Origin: an uncultured Coriobacteriaceae bacterium
GTDB taxonomy: Bacteria; Actinomycetota; Coriobacteriia; Coriobacteriales; Atopobiaceae
Assembly: GCA_902793465.1 (NCBI GenBank)
Contig: CADBDT010000003.1
Location: 1-64,000, forward strand
Reading direction: 5' to 3'
DNA: 64,000 nucleotides
Shown: in pieces, positions 16,943-27,361 of the stretch
Numbering within the stretch: position 1 is the first letter of the stretch
Layout of the letters: every line of letters begins with the position of its first letter
Program-made: the position numbers and the translations under genes
The notes under the pieces: model-generated
Database searches by the model: none
Seen by the model: the letters and a program-made list of their open reading frames with translations, nothing else
What the model was told of the DNA's origin: nothing

Positions 16943-16986
16943 GGACCGAGACGGGCGAGGGACATGTCCCCCGCCCGTCTCGGTCC
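16943..16986. terminator. Hairpin terminator of the binding-protein gene
   Basis: GGACCGAGACGGGCG pairs with CGCCCGTCTCGGTCC around GGGACATGTCCC, giving a stem of about 20 bp soon after the stop codon. It lies between convergent genes. Confidence 0.75.
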
Positions 16987-17006
16987 CTCCCCGCCGCGAT
17001 TCAAGA

Positions 17007-17113
17007 GCGACAGAAAGCCCCCGACCCTTCCCTGCAGCGAATCACGAGCGAAGCGAGTGAGCGAACGCAGTGAGCGCTGAGCATGCAAGGAAGGGTCGGG
17101 GGCTTTCTGTCGC
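17007..17113. repeat. Long hairpin, loop class B
   Basis: GCGACAGAAAGCCCCCGACC pairs with GGTCGGGGGCTTTCTGTCGC. The loop (about 17040-17082) is the reverse complement of the low-complexity loop repeated at 80-220. It overlaps the end of the convergent oppF transcript region and may serve as a bidirectional terminator. Confidence 0.8.
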
Positions 17114-17127
17114 GCCTACTTGAGCGC

Positions 17128-18152
17128 CTATAGTTCGATGGAGCTCTCCTTAATAGGGTTGGGCTCTGCAAAGTGGCACGCGCAGAAGTGTCCGGGTAGT
17201 ACCTCGCGCAGCTCGGGCTTGTCTTGCGAGCACTTTGCCTGGGCGATGGGGCAGCGTGTGTGGAATGGGCAGCCGCTGGGTGGATCGATAGGCGATGGGG
17301 GATCGCCACGCAGGATAATGCGGTTGCGCGACGCCTGAATGTCGGGGTCGGGGATGGGTACGGCCGACAAGAGTGACTGCGTGTAGGGATGGCAGGGCTC
17401 TGCGTAGAGCGTCTTCCAGTCGGAATACTCCATCATGTTGCCCAAATACATTACGGCTACGCGGTCGGATATGTGCTGCACGACCGAGAGGTCGTGAGCG
17501 ATAAACAGGTATGCGGTCCCGAACTCCTTTTGCAGGTCCGAAAGAAGGTTGAGCACCTGGGCCTGAATGGATACGTCGAGCGCGGATACCGGCTCGTCGC
17601 AAATAATGAGCTTGGGGCGCAATGCAAACGCGCGCGCGATGCCAATGCGTTGGCGCTGGCCGCCACTGAACTCGTGCGGATAGCGGTTAATGTGTTCGGG
17701 ATTGAGTCCCACGGTGTCCAGAAGGGTGCGAACGATCTCTATGCGTTCGTCCTTGTCGGGAACGGTGTTGTGGATAACCATGGGCTCCGAAACAATCTCG
17801 CCAATGGTCATGCGAGGATTGAGGCTTGCGTAGGGATCCTGGAACACAAACTGCATGTCGCGGCGCATGGCCTTGAGCTCTTTTGCGTTCATGCTCGCGA
17901 CGTCGTTGCCCTCGAAGATAACCTTGCCGCTGGTGGGCTCAATTAGTCGCATGATGCAGCGGCCGGTGGTGGACTTGCCACAGCCCGACTCACCTACCAA
18001 GCCAAAGGTCTCGCCGGCCTTGATGTCAAACGAAACATTGTTTACTGCGTGAACGCTGCGCGCGTTCTTGCTGTGCTTGGCAATGAAGCCGGAGTCTACG
18101 GGGAATTCCTTGCACAGGTTCTCGACGCGAAGCAATACGTTGGAGTCTGCCA

Positions 18153-18153
<1 letters not shown>
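17128..18153 (-). CDS. oppF: Oligopeptide ABC transporter ATP-binding protein OppF
   Basis: One of the two ATPase subunits that power the Opp importer. The 341-aa protein has Walker A GESGCGKST near residue 54, signature FSGGQRQRIG near 164, and Walker B LIICDEPVSALD. The C-terminal oligopeptide-transporter extension (PPSGCPFHTRCP with conserved cysteines) marks it as an Opp/Dpp ATPase. It is the last gene of the minus-strand operon and its start abuts the end of oppD. Confidence 0.93.
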
Positions 18154-19267
<1,114 letters not shown>

Positions 19268-19268
<1 letters not shown>

Positions 19269-20215
19269 TATGCATCCTTCATCTTGACGTCGAGGGCGTC
19301 GCGCAGGCCGTCACCCAGCAGGGTAAAGGCGAGCACCGTGGTAAGAATGGCTATACCAGGCATGATCATGAGCCATGGTTCGGTGGCAAGGTAGGTTTGG
19401 CCGTCCTGAATCATAATGCCCCACGACGGATCTGGCGGGACGACGCCCATGCCCAAGAACGACAACGCGCTCTCGGTAAGGATGGCGCCGCCGATGTTCA
19501 TGGTGGCATACACCACGATGGAGGCTACGGAGTTGGGGAAGATGTGGCGCGTAATAATGCGGAAGTTGGATGCGCCCATTGCCCTTGCCGCGTCCACGTA
19601 GTCGTTCTCCTTTACAGAAAGAATCGCGGAGCGGAACACGCGGGCGATGGAGGGCCAGCCCAGAATACCAATAGCTATAAAGACGTTCTGAATGCCGGGG
19701 CCAATTACCGCAAGCATTGCAATGACGAACAGCGTGTAGGGGAACGCCAGAAAGACGTCGGCCGTGCGCATTATTATGGTGTCCCACCAGCCGCCGTTGT
19801 AGGCCGCGAGGGCGCCCGCAATAAGACCGAGCACGGTGGAGATGGCAGTTGCCAGCACGCCGACCGAAAGGGAGATGCGCGCGCCGTAGATAACGCGGCA
19901 AAGCACGTCACGACCAAGCGTGTCGGTTCCAAAGGGATGCTCTGGCGATGGCGGGAGACGCGAGTTCTGCGCCATTGTTGCCGAGTCGATTTCGGTGGGG
20001 CTGCCCAACAGGGGCTTTGCCCACAGGTCGGCCGTAAGGGCCACGATAATCATGAGTATGATCCACACTGCACTTATGATGGCTAGCTTGTTGCGCTTGA
20101 GGCGTTGCCAGGCGTCTCCCCAAAGCGTGCGAGAGGGACGTGTGGAGCTCGAGCCGGTACGAGCCTCTTCGGTGGCTTCGGCGACCTCAAAGTTGTTGCC
20201 GCTGGCTTCCTTCAT
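19268..20215 (-). CDS. oppC: Oligopeptide ABC transporter permease OppC
   Basis: This inner-membrane permease pairs with OppB. The 315-aa protein has a cytoplasmic N-terminal segment, a first helix near 38-58 (LAIISAVWIILMIIVALTA), then the DppC/OppC helices. The coupling EAA-like loop AARAMGASNFRIITRHIFPN lies near residue 210. It starts 16 bases after the oppB stop with a GGAGGGAGAAG ribosome site. Confidence 0.93.
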
Positions 20216-20231
20216 GTCTTCTCCCTCCTTC

Positions 20232-21269
20232 CTACTCGCTCTTGGACGAGCCGAGGCGAATACGTGGGTCGAGGAATGCGTAACTTATGTCCACGACCAG
20301 ATTGATGACCATAACTACGATAACGATAACGGTTACGCTGCCCAGAACGATGGGCCAGTCTCGCTGCGTAATGGCACGATACGTCTCGAATCCGACGCCG
20401 GGCCAGTTAAACACGGTCTCGGTAAGGATGGCGCCCGCAAGCATACCACCAAAGTCCATGCCGATGTAGGTGATTACGGGGATGAGGGCGTTCTTGATGG
20501 CGTGGCGTATGATTACCGCCTTGCGCGAGAGTCCCTTTGCGCGCGCGGTTCGGATATAGTCCTGATTCAATACCTCCAGCAGCTGAGAGCGCATGATTCG
20601 CGCGGTGTAGGCCGTGGAAACCGCCGCAAGCGTAAGTGCGGGCAGGATGTAGTACACCGCGTCCACGAATTCTGCCTGCGGGCCGCCTGCTCCCGAGATG
20701 GGCAGGTAGAAGCTGCCGCCCGTAACGTTTTTGAGGAAGACGCCCCAGAAGAGCTGTTGGAGCATACCAAACCAGAACGCAGGCATTGCCACAAGGGCAG
20801 AAGTGGTAAGCGTAACTCCCACGTCCCAGGCGGAATATCTCTTAATTGCGGATATCATGCCCGCCACAATGCCGATTATGGATTCTATTATGATGGCGAC
20901 TATGGCAAGTCGAATGGTATATGGATACTTTTCGCCCAGAATCTCGGCAACGGGCTTGCCGTTTTGCTGATACGAGCGTCCGAGGTCTCCATGGAACAGG
21001 CCGCCTATGTATTGAAGGTAGCGCTTCCACAAGGGAGTCTCTATGGTGTTGCCGTTCTCGTCCAGAATGGCCTGACCGTTCTCGTCGGTCTCGATGAGGT
21101 GATACGTTGCCCGAAGGTTGATCTCCGTTTGCGGATCGAGCTTCTTCTCTCCTGCAATAAGCTTAATGGGGTCTCCTGGCACGACGTTTTGCAGCACAAA
21201 GAGAATGAGCGTAACGCCAAGAAACACCGGGATAAACTGTAACACGCGTTTGATTATGTACTTAATCAT
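20232..21269 (-). CDS. oppB: Oligopeptide ABC transporter permease OppB
   Basis: This 345-aa permease begins with the typical N-terminal helix (VLQFIPVFLGVTLILFVLQN). The EAA-like loop RTARAKGLSRKAVIIRHAI and the C-terminal helices follow. A periplasmic insert of about 50 aa (residues 40-90, with ETDENGQAILDENG) is longer than in the E. coli protein. The gene follows the binding-protein gene after an intergenic terminator. Confidence 0.93.
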   Translation of the reverse strand: MIKYIIKRVLQFIPVFLGVTLILFVLQNVVPGDPIKLIAGEKKLDPQTEINLRATYHLIETDENGQAILDENGNTIETPLWKRYLQYIGGLFHGDLGRSYQQNGKPVAEILGEKYPYTIRLAIVAIIIESIIGIVAGMISAIKRYSAWDVGVTLTTSALVAMPAFWFGMLQQLFWGVFLKNVTGGSFYLPISGAGGPQAEFVDAVYYILPALTLAAVSTAYTARIMRSQLLEVLNQDYIRTARAKGLSRKAVIIRHAIKNALIPVITYIGMDFGGMLAGAILTETVFNWPGVGFETYRAITQRDWPIVLGSVTVIVIVVMVINLVVDISYAFLDPRIRLGSSKSE

Positions 21270-21336
21270 CTTGGGACTCCCCAGGTCCAGCTTAAAACTG
21301 CCATAAAAAATAATCAGAACGTCAACAAGTTACGCC

Positions 21337-21369
21337 AAAAAAGCGGGCCTTCTAGCTGAAGGCCCGCTT
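21337..21369 (-). terminator. Intrinsic terminator between oppA and oppB
   Basis: Read on the minus strand, AAGCGGGCCTTC and GAAGGCCCGCTT form a perfect 12-bp stem with a 5-base loop, followed by six T residues. It sits after the binding-protein gene and before the permease gene, so it should reduce downstream transcription and give more binding protein than transporter. Confidence 0.88.
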
Positions 21370-21402
21370 AATTAACGTACTTGTATTATTGCGTGGTGTT
21401 GC

Positions 21403-23070
21403 CTATGCAAACTCTGCAGCCGCGAAATCGGTCTTCGTCTGGGGGTCGTGGTACAGGCTTGCCATACGGTCGGAGGCAATGTTGTTGTGAGCGTAGAACA
21501 TAAGCGGGATTACGGGCAGGTCTGCTGCGATGAGCTGGTTGAGCGCGCGATACTTGGCCTTGCGCTCGCCCTCGTCCATGGTCTTGCGAGCATCCACAAG
21601 ACCCTCGTCCAGCTTGGCGTTCTTGTACTTGGAGTAGTTGTTCTCCGAGGTGGTAAGGAAGTTCGGGAAAATGAAGTTGTCCATGTTGGGGAAGTCCGCG
21701 TTCCATCCCATGCGGCCGATTTGCACGGTGCCGTCCGACATGGCCTGCAGATAGGCGCCCCACTCCAGCGAGGACTGGGTTACCTCGATGCCTACTGCCT
21801 CCAGGTCGCCCTGTACGCACGACATGATGTTCTCGTGATCGCCACCGGAGTTGTACGACAGCGTAATCTTGATGCCGCGCTTGCCGTTGGCGTCGGCAGG
21901 ATACTTGGAGTCGAGCAGCTTGATGGCCGCCTCCTTGTCGTAACGGCAGAACTCCCATGCGTTGCTCGGGTCGTCGTCAATTACAGGCGGGAACACGGAC
22001 GTGGCGGGGGTGCGGGTGCCCTCGAACACGGTGTCCACGATGTTCTGGCGGTTAACTGCCAGCGAGATGGCCTGACGGAGTGTGAGGTCCTTCATGACCT
22101 CGTCCTCGAGGTTTACGGTAAGCCAATAGACGCCGGCCTCGAGACCGGTGAGCACCTGCTTGCCGGGGGTGGAGGTATAGGTGTCCGCAGACTCGCCGTA
22201 CTTGGACTTCATCTCGTTAATGCGTCCGGCGGGGATGTCGGTAAAGTCCAGGTTGCCTGCCTCGAACTCGCGGAATGCGGTGCTGGGATCCTTCTGGATG
22301 GAGAAGTAGATGCCGTCGATCTTGGCCTTCTGGCCATAGTAGTCGTCGAAGCGCACCAGGTTGATGTACTGGTCGGACACCCACTCGCCCTCCATCTTGA
22401 AGGGGCCGTTGCCAATGGGGGCAACCAGGAACTTTGCGGGGTCGTCCAGTGCGGCCTGCGGCACAGGTGCCAGTGCGGGATGCGCGCAGATATAGGGGAA
22501 CTCTGCCATGGGAGATACGAGCTTGATCTTGAGCGTGGTGTCGTCTACGACCTCCATGCCCGTAATCTCCTTGGCCTTGCCTTCGCCCATCTCCTTTGCG
22601 CCCACAACGGGGTCGAGGTGGTAGCGAATCTCTGAGGGAGTGGCCATGTTGGGGTCGCAGATGCGCTCCCAGCCACGCTTGAAGCTCGCGGCGTCCACGG
22701 GATCGCCGTTGTGGAACTTGGCACCCTTTACCAGGTGGAAGGTGAACTCGGTAGCGTCGGCGTTGGGCTCCCAGCTCTCGGCCGCCTTGGGCACGACCTC
22801 CTTCTTGTCCCAGTCAAAGCCGGTAAGGGCGTCAAACAGCACGTGCTCAACCTGCGTGCCCTGCGTCTCCTGGGTGTTGTAGGGGTCGATGGCGACGGGG
22901 TTGGTAATGAAGTACTTCAGTACCTTTCCACCTGCCGCGCCGGCTGCTGCGCCGCCGGAAGCGGCAGAGCCTGCCGCGTCGTTCTTCTTGCCACATGCTG
23001 CGAGTGCGGCAAGGGCGCTGGCGGCAAGGCCGCCCTGCACGAACGTGCGACGCTTCATATTTGTGCTCAT
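21403..23070 (-). CDS. oppA: Oligopeptide-binding lipoprotein OppA
   Basis: Extracytoplasmic peptide-binding component, 555 aa, SBP_bac_5 family. The N-terminus MSTNMKRRTFVQGG has a twin-arginine-like pair, a hydrophobic core, and a lipobox LAAC with Cys26, followed by a Gly/Ala/Ser linker. The domain runs from about residue 50 (LKYFITNPVAIDPYNTQETQ). It is first in the minus-strand opp operon. GAGAGGAAC precedes the ATG, and a plausible -10 (TATGAT) lies upstream near 23125. Confidence 0.92.
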   Translation of the reverse strand: MSTNMKRRTFVQGGLAASALAALAACGKKNDAAGSAASGGAAAGAAGGKVLKYFITNPVAIDPYNTQETQGTQVEHVLFDALTGFDWDKKEVVPKAAESWEPNADATEFTFHLVKGAKFHNGDPVDAASFKRGWERICDPNMATPSEIRYHLDPVVGAKEMGEGKAKEITGMEVVDDTTLKIKLVSPMAEFPYICAHPALAPVPQAALDDPAKFLVAPIGNGPFKMEGEWVSDQYINLVRFDDYYGQKAKIDGIYFSIQKDPSTAFREFEAGNLDFTDIPAGRINEMKSKYGESADTYTSTPGKQVLTGLEAGVYWLTVNLEDEVMKDLTLRQAISLAVNRQNIVDTVFEGTRTPATSVFPPVIDDDPSNAWEFCRYDKEAAIKLLDSKYPADANGKRGIKITLSYNSGGDHENIMSCVQGDLEAVGIEVTQSSLEWGAYLQAMSDGTVQIGRMGWNADFPNMDNFIFPNFLTTSENNYSKYKNAKLDEGLVDARKTMDEGERKAKYRALNQLIAADLPVIPLMFYAHNNIASDRMASLYHDPQTKTDFAAAEFA

Positions 23071-23268
23071 AGCGTTCCTCTCTCTTTGCTATTGAATGCC
23101 AGACATGATTCTTTGAAGTCCGAATCATACAAATCCATATTGTTGCCGTTGTGCTAAAGAAATGCAAACGAAACACGACAAACGGCAACGAGTCGCAATT
23201 GGATGGTTGGTTGGGGCACCCCGTTCCCTGATGGCCCGAAAGACAGCCCCTAGGAGCGCGGCTGACAT

Positions 23269-23760
23269 TTATTGCAGCCGCAAATGAGTCTGCACGCAAA
23301 GCGCTACCTGCTCCAGGCCCTGCTGGTCAACTTCGGAGAACCTGGATTTGGACGGGCTGTCTATGTCGAGCACGCCTATCACCTTGCCGTTTGCGCGCAA
23401 CGGAACCACGATCTCGGATGCCGAGTCTGCGTCGCATGCAATGTGGCCGACAAAGGCGTGGACGTCTTCCACTCGTTGGCTCTGGTCCAGCTCGGCGGCC
23501 GTCCCGCACACACCTTTTCCAAAGGGGATGCGCGTGCAGGCAACCTTTCCGACAAAGGGTCCCAGCACCAGCTCGTCGGGTGGCAGCTTCCCATCCAAGA
23601 TGCTTCCCACGAGGTAGAAGCCCACCCAGTTTATATCCTCAAGTGTCTGAGCGAGCAGAGCGGCAACGTTGGCGAGAGCGGTAACCCAGTGTGGCTGGTC
23701 GTCCATGAGCTCCTTGACCTGCGCTGCAAGCAGTTGATAATCCGTGTGTATCGTCCCCAA
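23269..23760 (-). CDS. msrC: Free methionine-(R)-sulfoxide reductase (GAF type)
   Basis: The enzyme reduces free Met-R-sulfoxide with a GAF-fold active site. The 163-aa protein has all three expected cysteines: VACTRIPFGKGVCG holds two and HIACDADSASEIVVP the third. The length is typical of fRMsr. The start is TTG at 23760, preceded by AAGGAGG at about eight bases. It is divergent from the amidotransferase gene, with about 80 bases between them. Confidence 0.9.
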   Translation of the reverse strand: MGTIHTDYQLLAAQVKELMDDQPHWVTALANVAALLAQTLEDINWVGFYLVGSILDGKLPPDELVLGPFVGKVACTRIPFGKGVCGTAAELDQSQRVEDVHAFVGHIACDADSASEIVVPLRANGKVIGVLDIDSPSKSRFSEVDQQGLEQVALCVQTHLRLQ

Positions 23761-23841
23761 AACAACGCCTCCTTACTCAAAGGTCGAACAATACGATACT
23801 ATTCTGTACGATTTGCCTTAGTCGATGAGGGGAGCTTTGCA

Positions 23842-24546
23842 ATGAAGCCGATAATAGGCCTCTCGCCGTTGTATGACGAGGAGAAGCAGGGTCTGTGGAT
23901 GCGTCCAGGCTACTTGGATGTGCTGTATGCCTGCGGGGCAATACCTTTGGTGCTTCCCTTCGACTCCGACGAGGTGGATGTGGGGCAGGTGCTCTCCATC
24001 TGCGACGGCCTGCTTCTAACCGGCGGGGTGGACGTGAACCCCCGCCTGTATGGCGAAGAGCCCCTTCCGGAGTGTGCTCAGATACAGTCCATCCGCGACG
24101 AGCTGGAGTACAAGCTTTTGGATCGCGCCCTTAAGGAAGACATGCCGGTGCTGGGCATCTGCAGGGGTTCGCAGTTGCTCAATGTGTTTTTGGGCGGCAC
24201 CCTTTACCAAGACCTGCCAACGCAGCTTGCCGATTCCATAAACCATGCCATGGAGCCGCCGTTCGAGTCGCTGTGCCACAGGGTTCGGCTGGAAGAGGGG
24301 CAACCGCTGCATCAGCTGCTTGGCGAGGACGTAATACCGGTAAACAGCATTCACCACCAGGCGGTAAAGGACGTAGCGCCGGGCTTGGTGCCCCTAGCCC
24401 GGTCCCTCGACGGGGTAATAGAGGGAACATGGCTGCCCTCCAAGCGCTTCGTATGGGGCGTGCAGTGGCATCCGGAGTGGATCTGGAACGTGGACAAGCG
24501 GCAGCGTCGCATTGTCCAGCACTTTGTAGACGCGTGCAGGCGATAG
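23842..24546 (+). CDS. Class I glutamine-amidotransferase-like hydrolase (PuuD type)
   Basis: The 234-aa protein belongs to the Peptidase_C26 / gamma-glutamyl-GABA hydrolase group. The nucleophile cysteine is in GICRGSQLLN near residue 106 and the catalytic histidine-glutamate in VQWHPEW near 208. The N-terminus MKPIIGLSP is typical. The ATG follows GAGGGGAGC; the reading frame extends upstream across the divergent msr gene but that part is not coding. The actual gamma-glutamyl substrate is unknown. The HD hydrolase gene follows eight bases later. Confidence 0.85.
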   Translation: MKPIIGLSPLYDEEKQGLWMRPGYLDVLYACGAIPLVLPFDSDEVDVGQVLSICDGLLLTGGVDVNPRLYGEEPLPECAQIQSIRDELEYKLLDRALKEDMPVLGICRGSQLLNVFLGGTLYQDLPTQLADSINHAMEPPFESLCHRVRLEEGQPLHQLLGEDVIPVNSIHHQAVKDVAPGLVPLARSLDGVIEGTWLPSKRFVWGVQWHPEWIWNVDKRQRRIVQHFVDACRR

Positions 24547-24553
24547 GGGAGCT

Positions 24554-25177
24554 ATGGACCAAACGCGACTTTTGCAGCAGCTTGCCTTCGCGCTGGAAGT
24601 GGACAAAGAGAAAAACGTGCTGCGACAGACCCGGCTCTCGGGCAACGGGCGACGCGAAAACGACGCGGAGCACGCATGGCACATGAGCGTAATGGCATAC
24701 CTGTTGCGCGAGTACGCCAACGAGCCCATCGACATTGCCCGCACCATGATTATGACGCTTACCCACGACCTTGTGGAGATTTACGCAGGTGACACGTACG
24801 CCTACGACGTCGAGGGACAGGCGGGGGCCCACGAGCGCGAGGTTGTTGCGGCAGACAGCCTGTTTGGGATTCTTCCCGACGACCAAGCCCGCGAGATGCG
24901 CGCCATTTGGGACGAGTTCGAGGCCAACCAGACGCCCGAGGCGCGGTTTGCGCACGCCATGGACAGCGTGCAGCCCATGATGCTTAACGACGCGAACGAC
25001 GGCGGCAACTGGAGGGAGCGCGAGGTCACGCGCTCTATGCCGGCCTCGCGCAATGCCGTAACGAGGCTCGGGTCGACCGTGCTCGCCGACTACATAGACA
25101 CCGTTTTGGACAAGCACGTGGAGCGTGGCAACCTTATAGACGACTCGGCTGCGGGGGAGCAGGATACGCTGCACTAA
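24554..25177 (+). CDS. HD-domain phosphohydrolase (YfbR-like)
   Basis: This 207-aa protein has the HD metal ligands: H in ENDAEHAWHMSV near 38, HD in LTHDLVEI near 73, and a later D near residue 135-140. The pattern matches the YfbR/HD_3 nucleotidase group, which removes phosphate from dNMPs. The substrate is not proven. AGGGGAGCT precedes the ATG, and the gene is closely coupled to the upstream amidotransferase. Confidence 0.8.
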   Translation: MDQTRLLQQLAFALEVDKEKNVLRQTRLSGNGRRENDAEHAWHMSVMAYLLREYANEPIDIARTMIMTLTHDLVEIYAGDTYAYDVEGQAGAHEREVVAADSLFGILPDDQAREMRAIWDEFEANQTPEARFAHAMDSVQPMMLNDANDGGNWREREVTRSMPASRNAVTRLGSTVLADYIDTVLDKHVERGNLIDDSAAGEQDTLH

Positions 25178-25213
25178 GCACGAGCGGCAGCTTGCGCGCT
25201 GCTTCCCCCGGGC

Positions 25214-25376
25214 CGGCCGGCGGGACGCCTCGGCTCATACGCGGGCATGACGCTCGTCGCTCGGGCACGGCAGGGCGGCGAACTCGCTCGCTGGCGCGGG
25301 CTCAGACAGCGTCGCCCTCCCGCCGCGCCCTCGCTCCTCGCTGCCCGCGAAATGAGCCGAGACCTTCCGCCGGCCG
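25214..25376. repeat. GC-rich nested long hairpin
   Basis: CGGCCGGCGGGA...CCTCGGCTCAT pairs with ATGAGCCGAGA...CCGCCGGCCG over about 25 bases. The inner region can fold again (CGCGGGCA/TGCCCGCG and GGGCGGCGA/TCGCCCTCCC). It fills most of the 319-base gap before the aldo/keto reductase. Its loop differs from the other hairpin loops in the window. Confidence 0.65.
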
Positions 25377-25496
25377 TTCCGTGAAAGGCAACACCTATGC
25401 TGAAGTTATGGGTATGCATGCGTTATGGGCATTTGTGCGTACCCGTTCGGTTGCCGTATCCTTATGCAAAGGAGAGACGGAGAGAACGGAGACCCA

Positions 25497-26633
25497 ATGG
25501 ACTTCAAGCCGCAAAAAAAGCTCGGGTTTGGCCTCATGCGCATGCCGCTAACCAATCCGAATGATGCCGCGTCTGTGGACGTCGAACAGGTAAAGCAGAT
25601 GGTGGACGCCTTTATGGAAAAGGGCTTCACCTACTTCGACACGGCGTGGATGTACAACGGCTTTGCCAGCGAAAGCGTGGCAAAGGAGGCGCTGGTCGAC
25701 CGTTACCCGCGCGAGAGCTTTACGCTTGCGACCAAGCTCCACAACGGGTTCTTCAACTCTCTTGAGGAACGCGACAAGGTGTTTAACGCCCAGTTGGAGA
25801 AGACCGGGGCGGGATACTTCGACTACTACCTGCTCCATGGCATAGAGGAGTCGAGCTTGCCCCATTACGAGAAGTTCGACTGCTTCGACTGGCTCCTGCA
25901 AAAGAAGGAAGACGGTTTGGTTAGGCATGCGGGCTTCTCGTTCCACGACAGTGCCGAGCTGCTGGACAAGATCCTTACCGAGCATCCCCAGATGGAGTTC
26001 GTGCAGCTGCAGATTAACTACTTGGACTGGGAGAGCGAGTGGATCCAGTCGCGCGCCTGCTACGAGGTTGCGGTCAAGCACGGCGCGCCTGTTATCGTAA
26101 TGGAGCCCATAAAGGGCGGCACCTTGGCAAACGTTCCCGCGGATGCCGAGGCCATCCTTAAGGGGGTGGACCCAAGCCTCTCGACGGCAAGCTGGGCCAT
26201 TCGCTTTGTAGCCAGCCTGCCAAACGTAATGTGCGTGCTCTCGGGCATGAGCAGCCTGGAACAGATGCAGGACAACCTGTCCTACATGGAGGACTTTACG
26301 CCGCTTACGGATGCGCAGAAGGATGCTTGCTTTAAGGTCGCGGACGTTATTAACAAACAAGTTGCCGTTGCCTGCACGAGCTGCCACTACTGCACTGACG
26401 GCTGTCCCATGAACATCTGCATTCCCGAGTACTTCTCGCTGTACAACGAGGACATGCGCGACGACCTCGAGCACAAGGGCTGGACCATCAACTTTACCAA
26501 CTACGACAAGCTGGCAGAGGAGTTTGGCAAGGCGTCGGACTGCATTGGGTGCGGCCAGTGCGAGGACATGTGCCCCCAGCACCTGCCCATAACCCGCCTA
26601 ATCGAGGCCGTTGCCGCACACTTCGAGCACTAA
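25497..26633 (+). CDS. Aldo/keto reductase with C-terminal 4Fe-4S domain
   Basis: The 378-aa protein belongs to the COG1453 aldo/keto reductase group, with a TIM-barrel N-domain (KLGFGLMRMPL; YFDTAWMYNGFASE holding the catalytic Asp/Tyr) followed by a ferredoxin-like tail. The tail has CTSCHYCTDGCPMNI near 292 and CIGCGQCEDMCPQ near 348, enough for iron-sulfur clusters. The ATG at 25497 is chosen to fit the conserved N-terminus; an ATG eleven codons upstream (25464) is possible. Physiological substrate unknown. Such proteins are frequent in anaerobes. Confidence 0.88.
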   Translation: MDFKPQKKLGFGLMRMPLTNPNDAASVDVEQVKQMVDAFMEKGFTYFDTAWMYNGFASESVAKEALVDRYPRESFTLATKLHNGFFNSLEERDKVFNAQLEKTGAGYFDYYLLHGIEESSLPHYEKFDCFDWLLQKKEDGLVRHAGFSFHDSAELLDKILTEHPQMEFVQLQINYLDWESEWIQSRACYEVAVKHGAPVIVMEPIKGGTLANVPADAEAILKGVDPSLSTASWAIRFVASLPNVMCVLSGMSSLEQMQDNLSYMEDFTPLTDAQKDACFKVADVINKQVAVACTSCHYCTDGCPMNICIPEYFSLYNEDMRDDLEHKGWTINFTNYDKLAEEFGKASDCIGCGQCEDMCPQHLPITRLIEAVAAHFEH

Positions 26634-26662
26634 GTATTTACGTTCCTTGATTGCCACAAGCG

Positions 26663-26718
26663 ACCTATCAAGGGGGAGTACCCCCTTTTATCAAGGGGGA
26701 GTACCCCCTTTGATAGGC
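26663..26718. repeat. TATCAAG-type tandem palindrome
   Basis: Two copies of TATCAAGGGGGAGTACCCC overlap in tandem, closing with TTTGATAGG. It lies 30 bases after the aldo/keto reductase stop. Confidence 0.8.
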
Positions 26719-26826
26719 CATATACAGGCGGGTGTGCGAAGATACCATTCCCGGACATTGTTGCACGAGGTTGGTTGGCGTTGCTATTATGCTCTTGTAG
26801 GACCCTACGACAGCGAAGTGATAGAT

Positions 26827-27246
26827 ATGCCAGTGACCCTTGTTCCCCTTACGTGTCCGAAATGCGGAGGCCAGATAAGCGTTCCCAACGATGTGACCAA
26901 GTGCTTCTGCTCGTTTTGCGGCACCCAAATAATTATTGACGACGGTTCGACAACGGTCCATGTGCATAATTACGACGAGGTCGAGATGAAGCGTCTCGAG
27001 CTCGAGCAGGCACGCCTCGAAAAGGAAGAGAAGCGGCAAGCCGAGCTTGCGGAATATCGCAAGAAATGGCGCATCCTACTTATCGTGTACATTGCGATCA
27101 TGTTCGTAATGGGCTATGCGGCCGGTCAGGTAAAGAAGGGCGCTCCACAATTTTACGATGTGTTGAGCATGTTGCTGGGCGTGTACACTCTCGTGGGAGG
27201 AATTGCCCTCTTCATATTTCGGCCAGGAAAGAAAGCGAAGAAGTAG
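26827..27246 (+). CDS. Zinc-ribbon protein with two membrane helices
   Basis: The 139-aa protein opens with a zinc ribbon (TCPKCGGQI...CFCSFCGTQI, residues about 9-32). A basic/acidic coiled-coil stretch (about 53-82, KRLELEQARLEKEEKRQAEL) and two hydrophobic helices (about 86-104 and 116-134) follow, ending in a Lys-rich tail. It looks like a small membrane protein with a cytoplasmic zinc head. No function is known to me. It resembles other zinc-ribbon membrane proteins in this window. Confidence 0.7.
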   Translation: MPVTLVPLTCPKCGGQISVPNDVTKCFCSFCGTQIIIDDGSTTVHVHNYDEVEMKRLELEQARLEKEEKRQAELAEYRKKWRILLIVYIAIMFVMGYAAGQVKKGAPQFYDVLSMLLGVYTLVGGIALFIFRPGKKAKK

Positions 27247-27361
27247 ACGGAGTCGCAACGAAGGGACACCCCTTCGCTGCAAAGGGAAACGCATCCGAGG
27301 GGAGAACATCCCCTTAGAGCATGGCACGCGCGTAGTGGGCAGCTATGGTGCGTACGCCTCG

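Noticed and set aside
21448..22635. Long plus-strand frame opposite oppA
   Set aside because: It is antisense to a confident binding-protein gene and has no motif or start site.
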